From assembly GCF_015291725.1 (NCBI RefSeq), contig NZ_CP030038.1, positions 496,001 to 560,000 on the forward strand: a stretch of DNA of 64,000 bases, written 5' to 3'. Made by a program: the position numbers and the translations under genes. Origin of the DNA: Bradyrhizobium sp. CCBAU 51765. GTDB taxonomy: Bacteria; Pseudomonadota; Alphaproteobacteria; Rhizobiales; Xanthobacteraceae. Positions 19,301 through 26,721 of the stretch are shown here, one piece after another; the stretch's first letter is position 1; every line of letters begins with the position of its first letter. The notes under the pieces are model-generated. The model did not search any database, had not been told where the DNA came from, and worked only from the letters and a program-made list of their open reading frames with translations.

Positions 19301-19476
19301 GCTGGCGCTGCGCCAAACTGCGAGACCGCAACCGAGATCACGGGGATGTCGGCCGAGGGCAGCCGCGTCACCGCAAGCTTGGTGAAGGAGGTCCAGCCGA
19401 GAACCAGGAGGATGATTGAAAAGACGACAGACGGCAGCGGATGACGAATCGACCATGCCGAGATATTGAGAGCCAT
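16327..19476 (-). CDS. RND efflux transporter, HAE1 family inner-membrane pump
   Basis: A 1049-residue AcrB-type pump with the two-fold arrangement of six membrane helices and two large periplasmic loops. The proton-relay residues are present: the Asp pair in GILVDDAIVEIE and the Lys in GIVTKNAIMLVE. The start ATG shares one base with the stop of the adaptor gene (TGATG), so pump and adaptor are cotranslated. No outer-membrane channel gene lies beside it, so a shared TolC-like protein is implied. Substrates are unknown; the family exports lipophilic drugs and toxicants. Confidence 0.95.
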   Translation of the reverse strand: MALNISAWSIRHPLPSVVFSIILLVLGWTSFTKLAVTRLPSADIPVISVAVSQFGAAPAELESQVTKTVEDAVSGVEGVRHITSSITDGLSVTTIQFALETNTDRALNDVKDAVTRVRSNLPQNVTEPLIQRVDVIGLPIVTYAAISPGKTPEQLSYFVDDVVKRALQGVRGVAQVERIGGVEREILVSLDPDRLQAMGLTAVNVSQSLRGTNVDVAGGRAEIGKNDQAIRTLAGAKTLGDLAGTMIPLFGGGEVRLDDLGTVTDTIADRRTFARFNGEPVVALGIKRSKGASDVKVAEAVQKRIDALKAAYPDVDLKVIDTSVEYTNGNYHAAISTLFEGAILAVVIVLLFLRDLRATIIAAISLPLSIFPAFWAMDLLGFSLNLVSFLAITLSTGILVDDAIVEIENIVRHMNMGKSPYRAALEAADEIGLAVIAISLTIIAIFAPASFMSGIAGQFFKQFGITVSVQVFFSLLAARFVTPVLAAYFLKHHTHVEPPPGRILRSYHRIVAWSVKHYFITVLIGLGVFAASIWSITLLPQGFLPAQDSARSLLALELPPGTQLAYTEKVTEDIVARLRKRPEVKSIFVDGGRVPPGTQEVRRAALIINYTPKNSRDITQRELEFSISQELENVPDIRFWFLDENGLRAISLVVTGVDPNIVNNVASELATQMKRIPTIANVISETSLERPELRIEPRADLAARLGVSTESLSQTIRVATIGDVGPALAKFDVGDRLVPIRVQLEDAARGNLKTLEQLRVPLGERGEKGGVPLSVIADVKLDQGPTSINRYDRERQATVAADLVGSAALGDATKKIYDLPVMKTLPKGVKVSPSGDAESLNELSDGFATAITAGLMMVYAVLVLLFGTFLQPITILFSLPLSIGGAIAALLVTGKQLTTPVWIGILMLMGIVTKNAIMLVEFAIEAIRAGKPREEAMIDAGMKRARPIVMTTIAMAAGMIPSALAVGAGGEFRSPMALAVIGGLIFSTILSLVFVPAMFMVMDDFGALIWRFAKRLIVHSEDAETDDHHEAAPAQAGPAPKSLVHPAAE

Positions 19477-20405
19477 CAGCGTACCCGCGTGCGATCGAGT
19501 TCATCGGCGAACATGGTCTTGATCTGGTCGCCATCATGGAGCGAGGAGCCGGCGTCGGCCACGACGATTTCGCCGACCTCGAGGCCTTCCAGGATTTCCG
19601 TCGATGTGTCGGACGACAGTCCGACCCGCACCTTGCGCGTCTCGACGACATTGCCTTTGACGACCTGCACCATCAGATGGTCGATCGCGGTCTTGGGGAT
19701 CGAGACGCCGCAGCTGCGCTTGGCGTCGATCGAGGCGCGGGCGAACACGCCGACCTTGAGCGACGGATTGTTGGTGACGCTGATGCGGACGCGCCCGAGC
19801 TGGGTCGTGCGGTCGATTTCGGGCGCGACCAGCCGGACGCGTCCGATCAGATCGGGCGCGTCGTCGCGGCTGATGCGCACGGTCGCGCCGGAACTGAGCT
19901 TGGACATGTGCACCGCTGGCACCTGGGCGTCGAGCTCGATCTCGTTGTTGACGGCGATGCGGAACATCGGGCCGGCCTGCGGCGAGGCCGGCGCGCCGAC
20001 GATGGTGCGGACCTCGGTGATGAGCCCCGGCGCAGGTGCTCTCAACGAGATCGGGCCTTGTGGGCCGGGTCGCTGCGGCTGCCCCGGAATCTGCGGCGGC
20101 GCAGTCAGGCGCGCCAGCTCCTGGTTGTCGGTGACAATGGCGCCTTCGGTGACCAGGAGGTCGGTGACTCTTGAGCCTTCCTGGTCGGCAACGACCACCG
20201 CCTCGCGGCGCGGCACGAAGAAGCCGGTCACTCGGACCAGGTCGGAGAAGCAGCCGTTGGTCGACTTCGTCACGATGACGAGCGCCTCGCCCGGCGTCTC
20301 CTTCGCTTCAGGGCGATGCCGATGCTCGAACAGATAATAGCCGACGCCGAGCACGGCGACGAACAGCACAGTTCCGGCCGGCTTGAGATATTGAGTCAGA
20401 TTCAT
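19476..20405 (-). CDS. RND efflux periplasmic adaptor (membrane fusion protein)
   Basis: I start at ATG 20405, just before a membrane anchor (about residues 9-25); the frame upstream is open but lacks a signal. The 309-residue product has the split lipoyl domain and beta-barrel of MFP adaptors, but only a short Pro-rich hairpin region, so it is small for the family. It links the pump at 16327 to an outer-membrane channel. Confidence 0.9.
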   Translation of the reverse strand: MNLTQYLKPAGTVLFVAVLGVGYYLFEHRHRPEAKETPGEALVIVTKSTNGCFSDLVRVTGFFVPRREAVVVADQEGSRVTDLLVTEGAIVTDNQELARLTAPPQIPGQPQRPGPQGPISLRAPAPGLITEVRTIVGAPASPQAGPMFRIAVNNEIELDAQVPAVHMSKLSSGATVRISRDDAPDLIGRVRLVAPEIDRTTQLGRVRISVTNNPSLKVGVFARASIDAKRSCGVSIPKTAIDHLMVQVVKGNVVETRKVRVGLSSDTSTEILEGLEVGEIVVADAGSSLHDGDQIKTMFADELDRTRVR

Positions 20406-20475
20406 CGCCGGATCATCCTGGCCTGGCTCACGGCCGTCCGTGCGAGGCCCAGACAGAGCGTTTCCCTGAAACAAA

Positions 20476-20499
20476 GCGTCCCGCAAGGTTGCGGGACGC
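20476..20499 (-). terminator. Intrinsic terminator for the OmpA gene
   Basis: A GC-rich hairpin with two arms GCGTCCCGC/GCGGGACGC and a 6-base loop, followed on the minus strand by TTTGTTT. It lies 62 bases past the stop of the OmpA-type gene and before the efflux adaptor start, which separates the two transcription units. Confidence 0.75.
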
Positions 20500-20560
20500 G
20501 CTTTGGAAGCGAGACCTTACACCACATCACGACTGTTCACTGTAAAGAATTACGTCGAGC

Positions 20561-21226
20561 TCACTTCGACGCGGTAGTCTTGTTTTCCATGTTGACGACC
20601 TGCACGCGTCGGTTGACCTCTGCCAGCGGCTGGCTCGGATTCTTGAGCTTGCTCTTGCCATAGCCGACGGTGACGAGATCGGTCGCGGAGATGCTGTATT
20701 TCTCGACGAGGTAGCGCTTGATCGAATCGGCGCGACGCTCCGACAGGTCCTGGTTGTAGGCTTCGCCGCCGGCGGCATCGGTGTGGCCGGCGACCACGAA
20801 GGTCGAGCCCTTCAGGTCGGGACTGGTCAGCGCCCGGCCGAGCGCCTGCACCGACGGCATCGACTTGGCGCTGATATTGGCGGAGTTGTAGTCGAACGTG
20901 ATTTCGAGATCGATGTTCGGCTTGTCCTTGACGACTGAAGCGATTTCCTCGCGCTCGGTCGACGACAGCGAGCGCGTCGAGCGGCCGCGCACGGACTGAA
21001 TCAGCTTGGTCTCCGCCGCGTTCGGCGCGGATTCGGTCTGCGGGCCGATCGAGAGGCCGCGGGTCAGGGGCTTCTTGGCTGGCGGCGCGAGTGCGCGAAC
21101 GATCTCGTCCTCGGTGACATTCTTGCTGTTGCCGTCATCGCCTGCGTATGCGCGCGGCAATGACAGAGCGGCGCCGACGATGATGATGGACAGGATCGCG
21201 GTAAGTCCTTTTGCAGCCAATCTCAT
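20561..21226 (-). CDS. OmpA family peptidoglycan-binding protein
   Basis: A 221-residue exported protein started at ATG 21226 with AGGAGG at good distance; the signal peptide ends near residue 26 (PRAYA). The C-terminal OmpA domain carries the peptidoglycan-contacting Asp (GHTDAAGG) and Arg (SERRADSIKRYL), and ends in NRRVQV. There is no beta-barrel, so it is a soluble or tethered periplasmic protein. Its nearest upstream gene is the pseudocaspase/TPR gene on the same strand, a pairing that suggests a shared envelope function. Confidence 0.88.
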   Translation of the reverse strand: MRLAAKGLTAILSIIIVGAALSLPRAYAGDDGNSKNVTEDEIVRALAPPAKKPLTRGLSIGPQTESAPNAAETKLIQSVRGRSTRSLSSTEREEIASVVKDKPNIDLEITFDYNSANISAKSMPSVQALGRALTSPDLKGSTFVVAGHTDAAGGEAYNQDLSERRADSIKRYLVEKYSISATDLVTVGYGKSKLKNPSQPLAEVNRRVQVVNMENKTTASK

Positions 21227-21370
21227 AGCCAGTCCCTCCTGCTCAGCCAGCTTGCGTGCTTCCAAATTCCAGCAATAAGCCTCGGAAAAGGCCTCTTGCG
21301 GCATCCGCCCATTAGTCTTTCTTGGCCCGTTCAAGGTTCGAGGCTTCGACTGCCTCAACTCGAAAAAATA

Positions 21371-22912
21371 TCAACGCACTCCGTAGCTTGCGAATTCCTG
21401 AACGATGTTCGGATCCATCGCCTTGGCATTGGCGATGTCCAGCGCTCCTTCCTGGGCGGAGCCGTTGCGCTGCTTGGCAAGGCCCCGTCCGTAGAGCGAA
21501 GAGGTCAGGCGCGGGTTAATCTTCAGGGCCGCATCAAAATCGGCGATGGCGTTCTTCACAGCGCCCGACTTGAGGTTGACGAGTCCCCGGCTGTCCAGTG
21601 CATCGACGAAGTTCGGCCGAAGCCGCAGTGCCTCGTTGCAATCCTTCAGCGCGCCCTGGAGGTCACCGACCACGGTACGAGTCCAGCAGCGGTTGTTCAG
21701 CGCCTCGACGTCCTTCGAATTGATCCGGAGCGTGTCGTCGAAATCCTTGATCGCGAGGTTGTAGGCGCCCTTGCTGGCATAGACCTGGCCGCGCCGGTAC
21801 AGCGCGTTCACGTCGTCCGGATTGGCGGCGATCTTGGCGGTCAGGCCCTTGATCGTGGGATCGTCAGCCAGCGCGGCGGCGCTGGGTCCGCTGTCGGTGC
21901 TCGGCGCGAGGCCGGGATCGATCGGTTTTACCGGCGGTGGCGGCGGAGGCAGGGCAGCCTCGATCTGTGGCTTCGGCGCGGGGGGCGGCGCGGGTGCCGG
22001 GGCGGGGGCAGCTGGAGCGGGTGCCGCAGCAGTGTCGGCCGGCTTCGGCGGCGGAGGCGGTGCCGGCGGGGCGGGTGGTGCCGGCGGCGGGTTGTTGGCG
22101 ACGACGGCCGGCGCAGCGGGAGGCGCAGGCGGCGGCATCGTTGCGGGACGTGATCCGCCGGCGCCCGGAATGAACGAGAAATCTTCGGCCAATGACGAGG
22201 AAATCCACGGCACCTGCTCGCCGCGAGAGGCACGGGTGACGCCCATCTTGGTACGGTTCAGCGTCTCTTCGGCCATCAGGTCGGGAACGCGGATCTCCTT
22301 CAACAACTCCTGGACGAACAGGCTGTGGTCACCACCGGCGTCCGAGACCACCGAGGCCAGCGCCGCCGAATACATCACCAGCGTGCCGTTGGGCGCGATG
22401 ACCGGGGTCAGGCCGGCCGAGAAGCTGCGGAACCGGCGCTCGAACGGATTGCGCCTGGACGCATCGATCAGCGCGATCTTGACGCCGGCGCCGCGGCTGT
22501 TGAGCTCGCCGAGCACGGTCTCGAGGCTGAAACCATCGCGGCGTACGTCGGACTCCGTCCAGATCTGCGCATCGACCGGCAGCAAGTAGCTCTGGCGCGC
22601 CGACTGGATGCCGAAACCGCTGAAGAACACCAGCGCCACCGATCCCGGCTTGATCTTGCCGTAGAGCTTGTCGAAGGCGCGGCGCATCGCGTCGCCGGTC
22701 AGGTTCTCGCCGATCTCGACCGAGAAGCCGTCCCGCTTGAGCTCATCGGCGACGTCGCGCGCATCGTTGATCGGTTCCTTCAGCGGAGCATCCGCGTCCG
22801 GATATTTGGCGTTGCCGATGACCAGCGCAAAACGGTCGCCGGCCGCAAGCGATGGGGCAGTCGGGACAAGCAAGACGAGCAAGGGCAGAAGAAAAAAGAA
22901 GCGAATTTTCAT
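21371..22912 (-). CDS. Caspase-like (C14) domain / TPR protein lacking the catalytic dyad
   Basis: A 513-residue protein with a signal peptide (residues 1-23), a caspase-like domain (about 25-250), a long Pro/Ala linker (about 265-345) and three to four TPR repeats (about 360-500). The usual His of the GHG motif is Phe100 (FSGFGIQ) and the catalytic Cys of the DACR motif is Ser152 (IDASRRNPF). The surroundings of both motifs are well preserved, so this is a pseudoprotease rather than a random decay. The TPRs suggest a protein-binding scaffold in the periplasm. Confidence 0.9.
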   Translation of the reverse strand: MKIRFFFLLPLLVLLVPTAPSLAAGDRFALVIGNAKYPDADAPLKEPINDARDVADELKRDGFSVEIGENLTGDAMRRAFDKLYGKIKPGSVALVFFSGFGIQSARQSYLLPVDAQIWTESDVRRDGFSLETVLGELNSRGAGVKIALIDASRRNPFERRFRSFSAGLTPVIAPNGTLVMYSAALASVVSDAGGDHSLFVQELLKEIRVPDLMAEETLNRTKMGVTRASRGEQVPWISSSLAEDFSFIPGAGGSRPATMPPPAPPAAPAVVANNPPPAPPAPPAPPPPPKPADTAAAPAPAAPAPAPAPPPAPKPQIEAALPPPPPPVKPIDPGLAPSTDSGPSAAALADDPTIKGLTAKIAANPDDVNALYRRGQVYASKGAYNLAIKDFDDTLRINSKDVEALNNRCWTRTVVGDLQGALKDCNEALRLRPNFVDALDSRGLVNLKSGAVKNAIADFDAALKINPRLTSSLYGRGLAKQRNGSAQEGALDIANAKAMDPNIVQEFASYGVR

Positions 22913-23278
22913 ATTCAGCGCGGTCCAGCCAAAAAGGCGCCGTTCCAGCTTGCGCCGCGGCGACCTTAACTTACGCTTCCTGCATTATCAAACCGGGGAC
23001 GGGGGGCGTCAACCGCTTGGAGATTCGGCATTATCGTAGCGATTGACCGCAATGTATGGGCATGCCGCGAGGGGGATAGACGGGCTGTCATGATGGTACT
23101 CGGCGCGGCCTGGTTCGATCCTATCGGCAGCATGTTAGGGCAACCGTTGCGAAGAAAAATGTGATTGGTCTCACATTGCGGGCCGGCTCTCGGCGCAATG
23201 CCCCGTTTGACCTTTCCTGCCGACGATGGCTTGGTGTGCTCGATCGTCCCAGAAGATCCAACGCAGAAAAGAAAGACC
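22913..23278. other. Intergenic region between divergent genes
   Basis: 366 bases separating the pseudocaspase gene (leftward) and the lactonase-like gene (rightward). The only site I can support is the Crp-like palindrome at 23158-23177. In-frame extensions upstream of 23279 have no family-like residues and are not counted as coding. Confidence 0.5.
23158..23177. promoter_or_regulatory. Crp-type operator AATGTGA-N6-TCACATT
   Basis: A perfect inverted repeat with 7-base arms and a 6-base spacer, matching the Crp consensus TGTGA-N6-TCACA in full. It lies 101 bases before the start of the lactonase-like gene. The Crp-type protein encoded at 14987 has the matching recognition residues. Activation by that protein is inferred. 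Confidence 0.6.
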
Positions 23279-24085
23279 ATGGGAAACGTCTACGAAATCT
23301 ACGCTCTTCGCTACGCGACGATGTCGCCGCGCACCCCCAGCATGAACTTCCTGGCGCCCGATCCACATGACAGTGCGGCGCAGGACCTCGACTATTTCGT
23401 CTGGCTGATCCGTGGCGGTGACCGCGACATTCTGGTCGACACCGGCTTCAATGCCGAGGAGGCGAGCGCGCGGGCGCGCAAGCTGACGCTCAACCCGGTC
23501 GATGCGCTGGAGCGCTTCGGGGTCGCCGCATCTGCGATTCGCGACGTCATCGTGACGCATCTGCATTACGACCATGCCGGCAATCTCGACCGCTTCCCGA
23601 ATGCGCGCTTCCATCTCCAGGAGCGCGAGATGGCTTACGCGACCGGCCGCTGCATGTGCAACGGACTGTTGCGACATCCGTTCTCGGTCGAGCACGTCAC
23701 GCAGATGGTGCGAAACGTCTATCGCGAGCGCGTCAGCTTCTATTCGGGTGAAGGCGAGGTTGCTCCAGGCGTCACCGTGCATCGCGTCGGCGGACATTCC
23801 GACGGCTTGCAGGTGGTCAGGGTCGAGACCGCGCGCGGCCTGGTGGTACTGGCATCCGATGCCGCGCATTACTACGCCAATCTGCAGCGCAGGAGCCCGT
23901 TCCCGATCGTCTACAATGTCGGCGACATGGCGCAGGGGTGGGAGACGATCGAGCGTCTTGCCGGCCATCCGGATCGCTTCATTCCCGGACATGATCCGAT
24001 CGTCACGGAGATCTATCCGCGCGCCAGCGAGAAGGTCGATGCCTGGGCGCTGCATATGCCGCCGACGCGGTCGTTTGCCAAATGA
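23279..24085 (+). CDS. AHL-lactonase-like metallo-beta-lactamase-fold hydrolase
   Basis: A 268-residue MBL-fold enzyme. The zinc motif HLHYDH is intact (His94, His96, Asp98, His99), with later ligands in GGHSDG, ASDAAH and PGHDP. The overall layout matches N-acyl-homoserine-lactonase family proteins (AttM/AiiB-like), which open lactone rings. The ATG at 23279 begins the recognisable domain; the frame extends upstream to 23165 without support. Quorum quenching is possible, but many relatives act on other lactones. Confidence 0.85.
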   Translation: MGNVYEIYALRYATMSPRTPSMNFLAPDPHDSAAQDLDYFVWLIRGGDRDILVDTGFNAEEASARARKLTLNPVDALERFGVAASAIRDVIVTHLHYDHAGNLDRFPNARFHLQEREMAYATGRCMCNGLLRHPFSVEHVTQMVRNVYRERVSFYSGEGEVAPGVTVHRVGGHSDGLQVVRVETARGLVVLASDAAHYYANLQRRSPFPIVYNVGDMAQGWETIERLAGHPDRFIPGHDPIVTEIYPRASEKVDAWALHMPPTRSFAK

Positions 24086-24094
24086 CGGCGTAGC

Positions 24095-24195
24095 GTCATT
24101 CCGGGGCGCCGCATCGCGGCGAACCCGGAATCCATCGCGCCACCGGTTACGTAGATCAATGGATTCCGGGTTCGCGCTACGCGCGCCCCGGAATG
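24095..24195. repeat. Long palindromic repeat (GTCATTCCGGGGCGC arms)
   Basis: The two ends are exact inverted copies of about 15 bases, with inner inverted arms around ATGGATTCCGGGTT, folding into a roughly 100-base structure. It lies between convergent genes and could stop transcription from both sides. It is one of several unrelated palindrome families in this window. Confidence 0.8.
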
Positions 24196-24205
24196 ACAGC
24201 ATCGG

Positions 24206-24748
24206 CTAATACGCCTGTTTTGCGTCGGCCTCTTCGCTGGTCTGGATCAGGTCGAGGCTCTGCTCGATCTTGCCGAGCAGGGCCGAGAGTTGCCTGCGCT
24301 CCTGCGCGGAAAGGCAGGCGAGGATCTCGTCTTCCCGCCGCAGCAATTGCGGGAACAGCTCTTCGTAGAGCGCACGGCCCTTCTTCGTCAGTTGCAGCCG
24401 GAATTCGCGGCGGTCGGCCTCGTTCTCGACTCGTTCAATCAGATTGCCGTTGAGCAGCGCGGTCACCGCGCGGCTGATGGTGGATTTGTGCGTTCGGGTG
24501 CATTGCGCGATGAACTGTGCGCTGCAGGCATCGTTGCGGAAGCCGAGGGTGGCGATCACGCGCCACGCCGGAATGTCGAGGCCATGCCGTTCCTGATATT
24601 CGACCGAAAGCGCGGAACTGACCTCCGCTGCGAGCCGGTTGAGGCGGAACGGCACGAACTTGAAGAGGTCGAGCCGTGGCTTTGGCCGCGCTGAAGCCTC
24701 GCCGGCCTCGCGCGCTTTCAGCGCGATGTCGCTGGATGTCCTCGCCAA
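24206..24748 (-). CDS. MarR family transcriptional regulator
   Basis: A winged-HTH MarR protein. Helical dimer segments flank the DNA-binding region, including CTRTHKSTISRAVTALLNGNLIERVENEADRRE. I favour TTG 24748, which has GGAG 7 bases upstream and starts at LARTSS; the longest frame begins at GTG 24805 inside the palindrome at 24796-24815. It is divergent from the flavoprotein-homogentisate operon and is the obvious candidate for its repressor, relieved by an aromatic acid. Confidence 0.85.
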   Translation of the reverse strand: MARTSSDIALKAREAGEASARPKPRLDLFKFVPFRLNRLAAEVSSALSVEYQERHGLDIPAWRVIATLGFRNDACSAQFIAQCTRTHKSTISRAVTALLNGNLIERVENEADRREFRLQLTKKGRALYEELFPQLLRREDEILACLSAQERRQLSALLGKIEQSLDLIQTSEEADAKQAY

Positions 24749-24795
24749 GGAAGCGCTCCGAATTCCAGTTGACGGCCGGCCGGCTCCGGTCCAAA

Positions 24796-24815
24796 ATAGT
24801 TGCACGTGAGACTAT
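24796..24815. promoter_or_regulatory. Candidate MarR operator ATAGT-N2-CACGTG-N2-ACTAT
   Basis: A 20-base palindrome with 16 matching positions, midway between marR and the flavoprotein gene (43 bases before its ATG). The size and symmetry are those of MarR-dimer sites. One protein bound here could control both directions. Confidence 0.55.
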
Positions 24816-24857
24816 CTAGCAGATCAGTCCTCTCCTGACCAGAGCCGAGGTTAGTGT

Positions 24858-26471
24858 ATGGCGCAGGCCAAGTCCCAGTTCGGCTATCGACGCCACCCCG
24901 ATCAGGATCGTTCCGGCCAGAGCCCGGCCGAGCACGTGGTCGTGGTCGTCGGTGCGGGCCCGGTCGGGCTGTCGCTGGCGATTGATCTTGCTCAGCGCGG
25001 TCAGCGCGTCGTCCTTCTGGATGATGCCGATCGTATCGGCGAGGGCTCCCGCGCGATCTGCTTCTCGAAGCGCTCGCTGGAATATTGGGACCGGCTCGGC
25101 GTCGGCGACCGCATGGTCGACAAGGGGGTGGTGTGGAGCGTCGGCCGCATCTTCCACGGCGAATCCCAACTCTACCAGTTCAATCTCCTGCCGGAGAACG
25201 GCCACAAGCGGCCGGCCTTCATCAATCTCCAGCAATATTACGCCGAGGCCTATCTGGTCGATCGCATCGACGATCTGCCCGAGATCGACCTGCGCTGGCG
25301 CAACAAGGTGACGGCGCTCGAGCAACGCAACGGTTCCGTCGCGTTGACGATCGAGACGCCCGAGGGCGCGTACCGCGTGCTCGCCCAATACGTCATCGCC
25401 TGCGACGGCGCGCGATCCTCGCTGCGGCAGATGGTCGGCGCCGAATTCGCAGGCCAGGTGTTCGAGGACCAGTTCCTCATTGCCGACGTCAAGATGACTG
25501 CGGAATTCCCGACCGAGCGCTGGTTCTGGTTCGATCCGCCGTTCCATGCCGGGCGTTCGGCGCTGCTGCACCGGCAGCCCGATGATGTCTGGCGCATCGA
25601 CCTCCAGCTCAACCGCTACGCTGATCCCGTCGTCGAGAAGAAGCCCGAGAACGTGCGGCCGCGGATCGCGCGCATGCTCGGCCACGACAAGTTCGCGTTC
25701 GAGTGGATCTCGCTCTACAAATTCCAGTGCCGCCGGATGGACCGCTTCATCCATGGCCGTGTGGTCTTTGCCGGCGATTCCGCGCATCAGGTCTCGCCCT
25801 TCGGCGCGCGCGGCGCCAATTCCGGGCTCGAAGACGCGGAGAATCTGTCCTGGAAGCTCGACCGCGTGCTGCGCGGCAGATCGCCCGTGAGCCTGCTGGA
25901 GAGCTATCATCTCGAGCGCAGCATGGCGGCCGACGAAAACATTCGCGAATCCACCCGCTCGACCGACTTCATGGCGCCGAACTCGCACCAGGAGGCGCGG
26001 CTGCGCAAGGCGGTGCTGTCGCTGGCGAAGGAGACCGAGTTCGGCAAGCGCATGGTCAATGGCGGACGGCTTTCGGTGCCATGCAGCTATGATTCCCCCT
26101 TGTCCTCGCTCGACGCGGATACGTGGCACGGCGGACCGTCGCCCGGCTGTTCCATGCTCGACGCTCCCGTCACGACGCCGACCGGCGAGCAGATCTATCT
26201 GACGGATGCCTTCCGCAAGGGTGGAACGGACTTCACCCTGCTGTCGTTCAGCAATGGTGCGGCCATCGATGCGCCCGATGGCGTCAAGGGCATCCGCATC
26301 GGCGGTGAGGGCGGGTTTGCCGATCCCTCGGGCTTGGTCGCGAGCCGCTACGGCGCTGAACCGGGCGCCGCCTATCTGCTGAGGCCGGATGGTTATGTCG
26401 CGGCGCGTTTCCGCCATCCGACGCGTGCGACGATCGCGGCAGCGCTGGCGCGTGCCGAAGGCTTGTATTGA
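24858..26471 (+). CDS. FAD-dependent aromatic hydroxylase (MhpA-like), putative 3-hydroxyphenylacetate 6-hydroxylase
   Basis: A 537-residue class A flavoprotein monooxygenase: Rossmann GAGPVGLSLA near residue 33, the DG segment CDGARSSLR, and the second FAD motif GDSAHQVSPFGARGANSG. It begins an operon with a DUF2783 protein, an MBL protein, hmgA and fahA, so its product is probably homogentisate. Of known routes, 6-hydroxylation of 3-hydroxyphenylacetate fits best; as I recall, the Pseudomonas MhaAB enzyme pairs a flavoprotein with a small partner, as seen here. The substrate is inferred. Confidence 0.85.
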   Translation: MAQAKSQFGYRRHPDQDRSGQSPAEHVVVVVGAGPVGLSLAIDLAQRGQRVVLLDDADRIGEGSRAICFSKRSLEYWDRLGVGDRMVDKGVVWSVGRIFHGESQLYQFNLLPENGHKRPAFINLQQYYAEAYLVDRIDDLPEIDLRWRNKVTALEQRNGSVALTIETPEGAYRVLAQYVIACDGARSSLRQMVGAEFAGQVFEDQFLIADVKMTAEFPTERWFWFDPPFHAGRSALLHRQPDDVWRIDLQLNRYADPVVEKKPENVRPRIARMLGHDKFAFEWISLYKFQCRRMDRFIHGRVVFAGDSAHQVSPFGARGANSGLEDAENLSWKLDRVLRGRSPVSLLESYHLERSMAADENIRESTRSTDFMAPNSHQEARLRKAVLSLAKETEFGKRMVNGGRLSVPCSYDSPLSSLDADTWHGGPSPGCSMLDAPVTTPTGEQIYLTDAFRKGGTDFTLLSFSNGAAIDAPDGVKGIRIGGEGGFADPSGLVASRYGAEPGAAYLLRPDGYVAARFRHPTRATIAAALARAEGLY

Positions 26472-26478
26472 GGTTCGC

Positions 26479-26703
26479 ATGCCGCTTTCCACCAGCTCCA
26501 ACTTCGCACGTCCCGACGACGCCTTCCGCGCCATCGTCGAGGCGCATCGCGGTCTCACCGAGGAGCAGAGCGCCGATTTCGACGCGGCGCTGGTGCTGAT
26601 CCTCGCCAACCATATCGGCGATATCGACGTGCTGCGCGAGGCGATCGGGCTGGCGAAGCGCCGCATGATCGACGGTCAGCAGCAACAACAGCAACAGCAA
26701 TAA
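26479..26703 (+). CDS. DUF2783 small protein, possible coupling subunit
   Basis: A 74-residue all-helical protein starting 7 bases after the flavoprotein stop, with the DUF2783 layout (LTEEQSADFDAALVLILANHIGD). It ends in a run of eight glutamines encoded by mixed CAG and CAA codons just before TAA. Tight linkage to the hydroxylase suggests a partner of that enzyme. The poly-Gln tail may vary in length between strains. Confidence 0.75.
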   Translation: MPLSTSSNFARPDDAFRAIVEAHRGLTEEQSADFDAALVLILANHIGDIDVLREAIGLAKRRMIDGQQQQQQQQ

Positions 26704-26721
26704 ACCTGTAAGGACGAATTG

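Noticed and set aside
26680..26703. CAG/CAA tract as a simple-sequence switch
   Set aside because: Codons are mixed and the tract is at the very end of the gene in triplets, so slippage would only alter Gln number and not reading frame.
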